From Spirochaetaceae bacterium UBA4077 (GTDB taxonomy: Bacteria > Spirochaetota > Spirochaetia > Treponematales > Rectinemataceae): 8,793 bases of DNA. Under the pieces are notes generated by a model. It was not told the DNA's origin and made no database searches. It saw only the letters and a program-made list of their open reading frames with translations. A program made the position numbers and the translations under genes. Location of the stretch: positions 42,930 to 51,722 of the forward strand of contig DFYR01000020.1 in NCBI GenBank assembly GCA_002383375.1, in the 5' to 3' direction. This document shows, piece by piece, positions 1-5,943 of this stretch. Numbering within the stretch: the first letter of the stretch is position 1; each line of letters opens with the position of its first letter.

Positions 1-80
1 GCGTCAAATCCGTTCTTCACCAAGGCGGCACAGGCCCGTTGAGCCCTCGTTTCCTTGGACCACAGATCAACTTCGGTCAT
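1..80 (-). CDS. Partial 5' end of a probable LUD-domain (lactate utilisation type) protein
   Basis: Reading the minus strand, an ATG at 80-78 opens a frame of 26 codons that stays open to the left edge, so the gene is truncated by the window. The start is well supported by a GGAGGA at 91-86, five bases before the ATG. The peptide begins MTEVDLWSKETRAQRACAAL and continues VKNGFDA. A short polar start, a helix rich in Arg and Ala and then a K-N-G-F-D-A turn resemble the N-terminus of LUD-domain proteins (DUF162, LutC/YkgG relatives), which often start with a helix leading into a 'LKKNGFDA'-like segment. That match is from memory of the family and only 26 residues are visible, so the product is tentative. 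The gene lies 122 bp downstream of the IclR-type regulator on the same strand and may be read from its own weak promoter. Confidence 0.5.
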   Translation of the reverse strand, partial: MTEVDLWSKETRAQRACAALVKNGFD

Positions 81-116
81 CGCTTTCCTCCGATTCATTT
101 CTTGGATTGGGATTCT

Positions 117-145
117 ATTGTGTAATGGGATGGAAACTATTGCAA
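117..145 (-). promoter_or_regulatory. Weak candidate promoter for the partial LUD-type gene
   Basis: On the minus strand a TTGCAA (145-140) is separated by 17 bp from CACAAT (122-117). Each hexamer matches the sigma70 consensus at four of six positions, and the pair lies 37 bp upstream of the start codon at 80. This is a motif match only; transcription could also simply continue from the regulator gene upstream. Confidence 0.25.
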
Positions 146-202
146 GAAGAAACGGCCATCGCCAACAAGCCGCCGGCTATTATGCGGATGACCGGCTGCC
201 TC

Positions 203-973
203 TTAATCCTCTGTACCGGTCCAGCCCATGCAGCGGGAAATCTCCTCTGCCGCCTTGACCACCCGGGAAGCCACCTTTTCGGGCTCGAGCTCTGGCCTGC
301 TCTCCAAAACCCAGGACGTGCTTATGGCCGAAATGACATCGCCGCGGTAATCACGAATCGGGGCGGCAACGCAATTGACCCCCGGCTCTGCCTCTTCGTT
401 GTCCCTTGTCCAGCCCCGCTTCCTGCATACAACTAAATCAGCCAGCAACGATTCGACATCGCCATGAGTGTTGGGACCAGAATGTTCGAAGGTCTTTCCG
501 CTAAAAAGCACCCTGATTTCTTCGTCCTCGAGGCCCAGGAGCAGGGCCTTGCCCAGGGATGTACAGTATAGAGGCTTTTGCTGGCCGATTATCGAGTACT
601 TTCTCAAGGAGGTAAATTTATCCTCCTTGTCGATGTAGACCATCATATCGCCCTGCCGCCGGGCTAAAAAAACGATAGTGCCTAGGTTTTCCCCCAGTTC
701 GCGCATGTAGGGGGCGGACTCGGTTTTTAACTCCAGGCTGTTGAGGTAATGACTGCTCATCTCGATAAAAGCCGGCCCAAGCCTGTACAGGTTGGTCTGC
801 GGGTTCTTGCGCACATATTCGTGCTGCATGAGGACAGCCAGGAGGCGGAAGGCCGTGCTTCGGGGGAGCTCGGCCACTTCGGCAATCTCTGCTAAAGAAA
901 GTCCTAAAGGTTCGTTAGCGAGGGTTCTGAGTATACAAAAAGTCCTGTCGAGGGACTGGACGCGAACTTCCAT
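203..973 (-). CDS. IclR-family transcriptional regulator, KdgR-like candidate
   Basis: A 256-residue protein of the usual IclR-family length and layout. Residues 4-65 form the N-terminal winged helix-turn-helix; the recognition region is around LPRSTAFRLLAVL (36-48), followed by the wing and the YRLGPAF segment (63-69). Residues 80-250 form the GAF-like effector domain, with the characteristic YCTSLGKALLL (136-146) and GVNCVAAPIRDYRGDVISAIS region (198-218). The start is supported by AGGAGA at 984-979, five bases before the ATG. The gene is divergent from kduI, and an IclR-type palindrome lies over the kduI promoter. I infer that it controls the kduI operon and possibly itself. In many pectin-using bacteria the IclR-family repressor KdgR binds KDG and is released from DNA. 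The effector of this protein cannot be read from sequence, and an activator role is not excluded. Confidence 0.88.
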   Translation of the reverse strand: MEVRVQSLDRTFCILRTLANEPLGLSLAEIAEVAELPRSTAFRLLAVLMQHEYVRKNPQTNLYRLGPAFIEMSSHYLNSLELKTESAPYMRELGENLGTIVFLARRQGDMMVYIDKEDKFTSLRKYSIIGQQKPLYCTSLGKALLLGLEDEEIRVLFSGKTFEHSGPNTHGDVESLLADLVVCRKRGWTRDNEEAEPGVNCVAAPIRDYRGDVISAISTSWVLESRPELEPEKVASRVVKAAEEISRCMGWTGTED

Positions 974-1016
974 GATTGTCTCCTGGATAGGATGGTTAAT
1001 AATCGACTCCTAGTAG

Positions 1017-1043
1017 TCTATACTTGACAATAGAAAAAAACAA
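1017..1043 (-). promoter_or_regulatory. Candidate promoter of the IclR-family gene
   Basis: On the minus strand TTGTTT (1043-1038) and TATAGA (1022-1017) are separated by 15 bp and point toward the regulator gene starting at 973. The spacer is short and the -35 is imperfect, so this is a weak prediction. The palindrome at 1050-1070 would sit just upstream of it. Confidence 0.3.
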
Positions 1044-1051
1044 GCTAATAT
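1024..1051 (+). promoter_or_regulatory. Sigma70-type promoter of the kduI operon
   Basis: A perfect -35 hexamer TTGACA (1024-1029) is followed after 16 bp by TAATAT (1046-1051), a five-of-six match to TATAAT. It faces kduI, whose ATG lies 76 bp further on, leaving a leader of about 70 bases. The expected start of transcription, around 1058, falls inside the palindrome at 1050-1070. This is the best promoter match in the window and the natural start of the four-gene operon. Confidence 0.72.
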
Positions 1052-1070
1052 ATGGAACTGAATTCCATAT
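1050..1070. promoter_or_regulatory. Palindromic operator, likely site of the IclR-family regulator
   Basis: The arms ATATGGAA (1050-1057) and TTCCATAT (1063-1070) are perfect inverted repeats around a five-base centre, CTGAA. The inner 15 bases, TGGAACTGAATTCCA (1053-1067), have the spacing and outer pentamers of the classical IclR operator (TGGAA-N5-TTCCA). The site overlaps the end of the -10 hexamer and the probable transcription start of the kduI promoter, the usual position for steric repression. An IclR-family gene is adjacent and divergent. Binding is inferred, not shown. Confidence 0.68.
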
Positions 1071-1127
1071 TGTAGAATAATATCTCCGAGTGCATAGGCG
1101 CTAAGTTTAAAACAAATAGGAGTTACC

Positions 1128-1958
1128 ATGGATATCAGGGAAGACGTCAATTCCGAATACGCTAAAACCCTCGACACCGAAGGCCTGCGGCGGCACTTTT
1201 TAGTGAAACGTATTTTTGTTCCGGGTGAAATCACCATGACCTACAGCTATGTGGACAGGATGATAGCCGGCGGAGCGACTCCTGCGGGGAAGGCGCTTAG
1301 GCTTGCCGCGACAAAGGAACTGGGCACTGAGTATTTTTTCCAGCGCAGGGAGATGGGGATCATCAATATCGGCGGCCCCGGATCGATCAGTGTGGACGGT
1401 AAAAAATTCACCGTCGGGTCCCGGGACGGATTCTACATTTCCATGGGTTCGAAGGAAGTATCCTTCGAGAGCGCCGATCCGACCAATCCGGCCAAGTTCT
1501 ACTTCAACAGCGCCCCAGCCCATAGAGCCTGCACCACCAGGCTGGTCACCCTTGATCAGGCCAAGCGCGTGGAGATGGGCAGCGACGCCGAGAGCAACAA
1601 GCGGGTGATCAATCAGTTCATTCATCCGGCAGTGCTGGAGACCTGCCAGCTGGTGATGGGCATGACTATTTTCTCCCAGGGTTCGGTATGGAACACCATG
1701 CCCGTCCATACCCACGAGCGGCGTATGGAAGTCTATCTGTATTTCGACATGCCCGAAGACAGGGTGGTTTTCCATTTCATGGGAAAACCAGACGAGACCA
1801 GGCATCTTGTAGTGCGTAATCAAGAGGCAGTTATAAGCCCCTCCTGGTCAATTCACTCGGGCGTGGGAACCGGAGCCTATACCTTTATCTGGGGAATGGC
1901 AGGGGAGAATCAGACCTTTACGGACATGGATAATGTCCCCATGAGCGCTCTTAAATAA
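1128..1958 (+). CDS. kduI: 5-dehydro-4-deoxy-D-glucuronate isomerase (KduI)
   Basis: This 276-residue protein is close to the 278 residues of E. coli KduI. The enzyme isomerises 5-keto-4-deoxyuronate, the spontaneous product of unsaturated galacturonate, to 2,5-diketo-3-deoxygluconate in the cytoplasm. The double-cupin zinc site is intact: His194 and His196 in MPVHTHERRMEVYLYFD, Glu201, and His243 in SPSWSIHSGVG, each two residues before the zinc ligands of the E. coli enzyme (His196, His198, Glu203, His245). Other family segments include YSYVDRMIAGGA (40-50) and FFQRREMGIINIGG (70-83). AGGAG at 1118-1122 lies five bases before the ATG. It is the first gene of the operon, with kduD following after a 24-bp gap. 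Confidence 0.96.
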   Translation: MDIREDVNSEYAKTLDTEGLRRHFLVKRIFVPGEITMTYSYVDRMIAGGATPAGKALRLAATKELGTEYFFQRREMGIINIGGPGSISVDGKKFTVGSRDGFYISMGSKEVSFESADPTNPAKFYFNSAPAHRACTTRLVTLDQAKRVEMGSDAESNKRVINQFIHPAVLETCQLVMGMTIFSQGSVWNTMPVHTHERRMEVYLYFDMPEDRVVFHFMGKPDETRHLVVRNQEAVISPSWSIHSGVGTGAYTFIWGMAGENQTFTDMDNVPMSALK

Positions 1959-1970
1959 ACGGCAAAAATC

Positions 1971-1976
1971 AGGAGG
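1971..1976 (+). promoter_or_regulatory. Ribosome binding site of kduD
   Basis: A full AGGAGG six bases before the ATG at 1983. It fixes the kduD start and suggests strong independent initiation inside the polycistronic message. Confidence 0.8.
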
Positions 1977-1982
1977 CATATA

Positions 1983-2744
1983 ATGATACTGGATAAATTC
2001 AGGCTGGACGGCAAGGTAGCCATCGTAACAGGGAGCTCCACGGGGCTGGGCCAGGGGATAAGCCAGGGACTGGCGGAAGCGGGAGCTGCTGTGGTAGGCG
2101 TGGATTATGTACCCTCCCCCGAAACGAAACGCAACATCGAAGCGAAGGGCGGAAAATTCTTGGAGATTGTAGCTGATCTCATGTCCATAGCCCCCATACC
2201 AGGCATAATCGAAAAGACTTTAGCCCGTTTCGGGCGCCTGGATATTCTTGTGAATAACGCCGGCATCATTCGTAGGGAGGATGCCATTGATTTTTCTGAG
2301 AAAAACTGGGACGACGTGATGAACATCAACGCTAAGACGGTGTTTTTCTTCAGCCAGGCGGCGGCGCGCCAGTTCATCGCCCAGAATTCCGGCGGAAAGA
2401 TCATCAACATCGCGTCCATGCTCTCGTTCCAGGGGGGGATACGTATACCCTCGTATACCGCATCCAAGAGCGCTGTGGCAGGCCTCACGAGGCTCATGGC
2501 TTGCGAGTGGGCCAAGCACGGCATCAACGCCAACGCCATAGCCCCAGGCTACATGGCTACCAACAACACGGCTCCCCTGCGCGCCGACGCACAGCGCAGC
2601 GAGGCCATCCTGGATCGCATTCCCGCCGGACGCTGGGGAACGCCCGAGGATGTGCAGGGAGTGGCGGTCTTCCTTGCCTCGGAAGCCAGCGATTACGTTA
2701 ACGGCTACATAGTTGCCGTGGACGGCGGCTGGCTGGCGCGGTAA
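1983..2744 (+). CDS. kduD: 2-dehydro-3-deoxy-D-gluconate 5-dehydrogenase (KduD), SDR family
   Basis: A classical short-chain dehydrogenase of 253 residues, the same length as E. coli KduD. It reduces 2,5-diketo-3-deoxygluconate to 2-keto-3-deoxygluconate with NAD(P)H. The Rossmann motif TGSSTGLGQG begins at residue 16 (Gly17, Gly21, Gly23) and NNAG is at 91-94. The catalytic set is Asn116, Ser145, Tyr158 and Lys162 (YTASK). The C-terminal YIVAVDGGW is typical of the family. Asp41 at the end of the second strand (VVGVDY) would favour NADH over NADPH, by general SDR rules. SDRs are hard to separate by motif alone; the KduD assignment rests on the close N-terminal start (LDKFRLDGKVAIVTG), length and placement directly after kduI. 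Confidence 0.93.
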   Translation: MILDKFRLDGKVAIVTGSSTGLGQGISQGLAEAGAAVVGVDYVPSPETKRNIEAKGGKFLEIVADLMSIAPIPGIIEKTLARFGRLDILVNNAGIIRREDAIDFSEKNWDDVMNINAKTVFFFSQAAARQFIAQNSGGKIINIASMLSFQGGIRIPSYTASKSAVAGLTRLMACEWAKHGINANAIAPGYMATNNTAPLRADAQRSEAILDRIPAGRWGTPEDVQGVAVFLASEASDYVNGYIVAVDGGWLAR

Positions 2745-2786
2745 ATTCTTGCATGTGCCCGATAAAGGGCGCGCAAAGGAGGCAGC

Positions 2787-3248
2787 ATGATAGCGACAAA
2801 CGTTAAGCACATTAGCAGGTACAAGGGATTGAGCAGCCTTCTGGACAAGGCTATCGATTGGGTTCAGGCCGGAGGCTGGGAGAAATTGCCCGAAGGCAAG
2901 ATGGAAATAGAGGGCACGTCGCTCTATGCGATCGTGCAACGCTACGACTCAAAGCCCATCGAAAAATGCCGCTTCGAGACGCATCGGAAATACATTGATA
3001 TACAGATGATCGTATCAGGCACTGAGTTAATGGAAGCCGTTGAGCCTGCGTCGCTCACCGTAAGCGAACCTTACAAGCCCGATGTAGAGTTCTATGCAAG
3101 CCCGGTTGCAGGCTCCTCTCACAGCTTCGTCTGCACCAAGGGCGACGCCCTCATTTTCTTTCCCGAAGACGCCCATCGCCCCTGCATCGCCAAGGACGGG
3201 AAGTCTGAGCCTATACACAAGATAGTTCTTAAGGTGGAAGTGCAATGA
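2787..3248 (+). CDS. YhcH/YjgK/YiaL family (DUF386) protein, possible sugar-acid anomerase
   Basis: A 153-residue protein of the DUF386 family (YhcH/NanQ, TabA, YiaL), small beta-barrel metal proteins of the cytoplasm. Family residues are present: FETHRKYIDIQMIVSGTE (63-80) supplies Glu64, His66, Asp71 and Gln73, and FFPEDAHRPCI (124-134) supplies Asp128 and His130. The C-terminal HKIVLKVEV strand with its lysines is also typical. A member of this family (NanQ/YhcH) has been described as a sialic acid anomerase; for most others the substrate is unknown. Being between kduD and kdgK, it may handle a cyclic form of KDG or of the diketo acid; that is inference. AAAGGAGG (2775-2782) lies four bases before the ATG. 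The stop overlaps the kdgK start (ATGA at 3245-3248), so the two are probably translationally coupled. Confidence 0.88.
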   Translation: MIATNVKHISRYKGLSSLLDKAIDWVQAGGWEKLPEGKMEIEGTSLYAIVQRYDSKPIEKCRFETHRKYIDIQMIVSGTELMEAVEPASLTVSEPYKPDVEFYASPVAGSSHSFVCTKGDALIFFPEDAHRPCIAKDGKSEPIHKIVLKVEVQ

Positions 3249-4273
3249 AGGTAGTAAGTTTTGGTGAAATAATGCTCCGGCTCAAGTCGCCGGGGCTCGA
3301 GAGGCTATTCCAGTCGCCCCTCATGGAAGCCACTTTCGGCGGTTCCGAAGCCAACGTAGCGGTGGCCCTAGCCAGACTAGGCCAGGAGGCTGCCTTCCTC
3401 ACCGCCCTGCCCGACAACCAGATAGGCAGGGAGTGCATCAGGGAGCTTCGCTACCACGGTGTGGATGTTTCCCGCATAGCCGTGAAAAAAGGGCGCATGG
3501 GAATCTACTTTTTCGAGAACGGATCCAATCAGCGGCCGTCCAACGTCATCTACGACAGGGCGGGGTCTGCCATTGCGGAGATCGAGCCCGGAGACATCGA
3601 TTGGGAGAAAGCCTTCGAAGGAGCTGGGTGGTTCCACATTTCCGGGATTACACCGGCGATATCGCGCAAGGCCGCCGATGCGTCCATCGCGGCGGTCAAG
3701 GCGGCTGCCAAGGCGGGCCTGACGATCTCATTTGATCTCAATTTCAGGGCCAAGCTCTGGAACTACGGTGCCAAAGCCCAGGACGTGATGGGCGAAATCG
3801 CAGAATATGCCCAGGTGCTGATCGGCAACGAAGAGGACTACCAGAAGTCCCTGGGCCTCGAGGGACCGAAATTAGCCGCGGACGGAAGGATAGACAAGGC
3901 GGAGTATGCCGCGATGTGCGAACGAGCCCTGGCTAGATACCCCAAGGTCGAGTACGCCGCCGTCACCTTGCGCGAAAGCCGATCAGCGGACCACAACGAC
4001 TGGTCCGCCATGCTGGTGAGCAAAAAAGCCGCTCTGGTCTCAAGGAAGTATTCCATTACCGATATCGTGGACCGGGTGGGTGCGGGCGATTCCTTCTCGG
4101 CCGGTCTGATCTATGGCCTCTTACATTTCAAGGACGACGCACAGAAAGCCCTTGAGCACGCTGTAGCCCTCTCTTGCCTCAAGCACTCCATTTCCGGCGA
4201 CTTCGCCCTCATCGAACCCGGCGAAGTGCAGAAATTGATGGGAGGCGATGCATCAGGAAGAGTTCAGCGTTAG
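3245..4273 (+). CDS. kdgK: 2-keto-3-deoxygluconate kinase (KdgK), PfkB family
   Basis: A ribokinase/PfkB-family sugar kinase of 342 residues. It phosphorylates KDG with ATP to 2-keto-3-deoxy-6-phosphogluconate, the substrate of KDPG aldolase. Visible motifs: FGEIMLRL at the N-terminus, GGSEANVAVALARLG (32-46) for sugar binding, RPSNVIYDRAGSA (97-109), SFDLNFRAKLW (162-172), and the PfkB signature DRVGAGDSFSAGL (276-288) with the anion hole GAGD and the catalytic base Asp282. The family also contains fructokinases and gluconate or galactonate-derived kinases, but the FDLNFRAKLW segment and the kdu context favour KDG. It starts within the stop of the preceding gene. The C-terminal tail (residues 333-342) is polar and its stop lies in a short direct repeat. 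KDPG aldolase is not in the window. Confidence 0.9.
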   Translation: MKVVSFGEIMLRLKSPGLERLFQSPLMEATFGGSEANVAVALARLGQEAAFLTALPDNQIGRECIRELRYHGVDVSRIAVKKGRMGIYFFENGSNQRPSNVIYDRAGSAIAEIEPGDIDWEKAFEGAGWFHISGITPAISRKAADASIAAVKAAAKAGLTISFDLNFRAKLWNYGAKAQDVMGEIAEYAQVLIGNEEDYQKSLGLEGPKLAADGRIDKAEYAAMCERALARYPKVEYAAVTLRESRSADHNDWSAMLVSKKAALVSRKYSITDIVDRVGAGDSFSAGLIYGLLHFKDDAQKALEHAVALSCLKHSISGDFALIEPGEVQKLMGGDASGRVQR

Positions 4274-4315
4274 GCGATTTCACCATAAAAGCCCCGTTGC
4301 AGCGCTAGGCGATTT
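4265..4315 (+). repeat. 16-bp imperfect direct repeat spanning the kdgK stop
   Basis: CAGCGTTAGGCGATTT (4265-4280) recurs as CAGCGCTAGGCGATTT (4300-4315), with one mismatch and a 35-bp period. The first copy contains the kdgK stop codon TAG (4271-4273). It looks like a small local duplication at the gene end; no function is evident. Confidence 0.6.
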
Positions 4316-4322
4316 TATTGCC

Positions 4323-5708
4323 TTAGGTAAAGCTTACTCGCGCCCCCGGTTCTTTTAGGATCTCTCCGCCGGGGGCGTTTTCGATTTTCACTCCCTTGAG
4401 ACTCACCTCTGCCTGACGGATTCGTATCCCCCTGACGGTGGTTTCTCCGATGCCCTGATACATTTCAGACCTTGACGGAGAAACGAGATTTTTATCAGCT
4501 ACAGCGATGATACAGTGCTCCAAGCTCAAGTTAACGATGGGCGATTCCGGAAGCCCGACGATAAAACCGGCCGATGCCCTGCAGCCTGTTGCCACCAGGT
4601 TGGTCACCAGAATATTCCTCATACGGGGAGTCAACAGATCAAAGTCCTGGGCTTCCTGTGAAAAAAGCCTAGCCGCCTCCGAAGCCCTGGCTCCGCATTC
4701 GTAGTAGAGATTAACGGTGAGTGGAGCGAGGCTGTCCTCCATGACCAGATTCCTGAAGGACAGATTCTGCACCAGCCCTCCCCTGCCCCTCCTGCTCTTG
4801 AGCCGTATGCCTCGGTCGGTGCCTTTGAAGCTGCAATTGCTTACGTCTACGTTTTCTATTCCGCCTGCCGTTTCGCTGCCGATCACTACTCCGCCGTGGC
4901 CGCTTAAGAAACTGCAGCCGGCGATGCGTACATTCCTGGTCGCTTTTCCCTCCGCCAGGCCTTGAGGCCCGGAGCCTGCTTTGAGCGCGACACAGTCATC
5001 CCCCACATCCACTACCGAATCGATGATCTCCACGTCTTCGCAAGAATCGATATCGACGCCGTCGGTATTGGGCGCATCGGCGGGATTCTGGATGATGATG
5101 CCCTGAATCTTTACACGGCGGGAGAATACGGGGTGGACAGTCCAGAAGGGCGAGTCCCTGAGTCTTACTCCCTTGAGCAATACCCCGTCGCAGTCCAAAA
5201 ACTGGATGAGGGGCGGGCGCAAAAATTGAGTTTCTCTTCCCCCACCCCCGGAGGGCTGCTCTCCCCTGCCCTTATTGAGCGATGCCAGCCTGCGCTCGAT
5301 GGCTGTCTGGGGGCTTGCTTGCTGGGCAACTTTTTTGGCTCTATGGAGATCCCACCAGCTGCGCCCATTGCCGTCCAGATTTCCCTCGCCGGATATTGTC
5401 ACGTTGCGCGCCCCTCTGGCCAGGATCAGGGGCTGCATGGCGAAACAGCGCACGCCCTCCCAGCGAGTTTCTATGGGCGGATAGCGTTCTGGCTCAGGAA
5501 TGAAGCTGATCGTCGCGCCCCGCTCAAGATGGAGAGTCGTGTTGTCAAATAGCTCGATCGGACCGCTACGATACCGGCCTGAGGGAACAAGCACCGTAGC
5601 TCCACCCTCGGCCCTAGCCTTGGCCACAGCCGAGGCAAAGGCATTACTGCAGTCGAAATCATCACCCGAACGGGCTCCGAAATCGCGAATGTCGAGTATA
5701 GGGTTCAT
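4323..5708 (-). CDS. GH28 polygalacturonase, probably cytoplasmic exo-acting
   Basis: A 461-residue glycoside hydrolase of family 28, which hydrolyses alpha-1,4 bonds between galacturonates. All four family motifs are intact: NTD (214-216) in NPADAPNTDGVDID, DD (237-238) in VGDDCVALKAG, GHG (270-272) in SGHGGVVIG, and RLK (302-304, usual form RIK). The catalytic Asp residues 216, 237 and 238, His271 and Lys304 are therefore present. The protein opens directly with the beta-helix start (DIRDFGARSGDD) and has no hydrophobic signal peptide, as in cytoplasmic exopolygalacturonases such as that of Thermotoga maritima. A polar, glycine-rich insert lies at about 125-160. I chose the ATG at 5708-5706 because AGGGGG precedes it by seven bases. 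The frame extends upstream to an ATG at 5840, but those 44 residues look non-coding. It converges on kdgK, with only 49 bp between the stops. Confidence 0.9.
   Translation of the reverse strand: MNPILDIRDFGARSGDDFDCSNAFASAVAKARAEGGATVLVPSGRYRSGPIELFDNTTLHLERGATISFIPEPERYPPIETRWEGVRCFAMQPLILARGARNVTISGEGNLDGNGRSWWDLHRAKKVAQQASPQTAIERRLASLNKGRGEQPSGGGGRETQFLRPPLIQFLDCDGVLLKGVRLRDSPFWTVHPVFSRRVKIQGIIIQNPADAPNTDGVDIDSCEDVEIIDSVVDVGDDCVALKAGSGPQGLAEGKATRNVRIAGCSFLSGHGGVVIGSETAGGIENVDVSNCSFKGTDRGIRLKSRRGRGGLVQNLSFRNLVMEDSLAPLTVNLYYECGARASEAARLFSQEAQDFDLLTPRMRNILVTNLVATGCRASAGFIVGLPESPIVNLSLEHCIIAVADKNLVSPSRSEMYQGIGETTVRGIRIRQAEVSLKGVKIENAPGGEILKEPGARVSFT
4341..4384 (+). terminator. Rho-independent terminator of the kduI-kdgK operon
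   Basis: Perfect 9-bp arms CGCCCCCGG (4341-4349) and CCGGGGGCG (4369-4377) enclose a 19-base loop and are followed on the plus strand by TTTTCGATT. It lies about 70 bp after the kdgK stop. The stem sits inside the last codons of the converging GH28 gene; on that strand it is not followed by a T tract, so it should act on plus-strand transcripts only. The long loop makes it less certain than the stem alone suggests. Confidence 0.62.
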
Positions 5709-5864
5709 GCCTCTACCCCCTTTTGAGCATATGCGCGGGCATAATGCAGAGCGCCATGGCCTTGAGTGAATTGTTGGGCCGTACCCGTGATTCTGGCAAT
5801 TGTCTTTAGTGGTTTCTTTTTGGACATTTCTGATATTCATAGGCGCTCGTTATTGTTCTTTCGA

Positions 5865-5893
5865 TTGACAATGCCTTGCTGTGACTCGAGAAT
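5865..5893 (+). promoter_or_regulatory. Candidate promoter of the hybrid sensor gene
   Basis: A perfect TTGACA (5865-5870) is followed after 17 bp by GAGAAT (5888-5893), a four-of-six match to TATAAT. It would give a leader of roughly 45 bases before the ribosome binding site region. The -35 is strong and the -10 weak, compatible with an activated or low-level promoter. Confidence 0.45.
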
Positions 5894-5932
5894 GAAAACC
5901 GACCCAATAGTAACGAAGTTATAAGGAAGTCC

Positions 5933-5938
5933 AGGAGG
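5933..5938 (+). promoter_or_regulatory. Strong ribosome binding site with no standard start codon at its usual spacing
   Basis: AGGAGG at 5933-5938 is followed five bases later by ACG (5944-5946) in the sensor frame. The first in-frame ATG is at 5971, 32 bases after the site and too far for normal use. A weaker CCAGGA at 5957-5962 lies eight bases before that ATG. No in-frame ATG, GTG or TTG exists between the upstream stop (5911-5913) and 5971. Confidence 0.6.
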
Positions 5939-5943
5939 CCGCA

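Larger units (their letters stand above)
5709..5943. other. Divergent intergenic region between GH28 and the hybrid sensor gene
   Basis: This 235-bp stretch separates the two divergent starts. It contains the ribosome binding sites of both genes and a candidate promoter toward the sensor gene. I found no copy of the TGGAA-N5-TTCCA operator here, and no convincing promoter for GH28; the best minus-strand hexamer pair I found is only four-of-six at each end. Confidence 0.5.

Noticed and set aside
160..202. GCCGG/CCGGC inverted repeat just after the IclR-family stop as a possible terminator
   Set aside because: The arms are only five bases with a 15-base loop and no T tract follows on the minus strand.
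1200..1823. 207-codon minus-strand frame inside kduI
   Set aside because: It is antisense to the zinc-site-bearing KduI frame and has no motifs of its own.
2220..2939. 239-codon minus-strand frame across kduD and the YhcH-family gene
   Set aside because: It overlaps two genes with intact catalytic motifs and shows no recognisable protein features.
4274..4322. Possible hairpin directly after the kdgK stop
   Set aside because: Only three- to four-base pairings can be drawn; the stem at 4341-4377 is much stronger.
4962..5552. 196-codon plus-strand frame inside the GH28 gene
   Set aside because: It is the antisense shadow of the GH28 catalytic core, with no ribosome binding site or motifs.
5709..5840. 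Upstream 44-codon extension of the GH28 frame starting at the ATG at 5840
   Set aside because: The added residues resemble neither a signal peptide nor a domain, and an AGGGGG-supported ATG at 5708 begins exactly at the expected start of the beta-helix.
5912..5923. ACGAAGTTAT resembling part of a loxP arm
   Set aside because: Only about ten bases match and there is no inverted partner or spacer, so it is a chance similarity.
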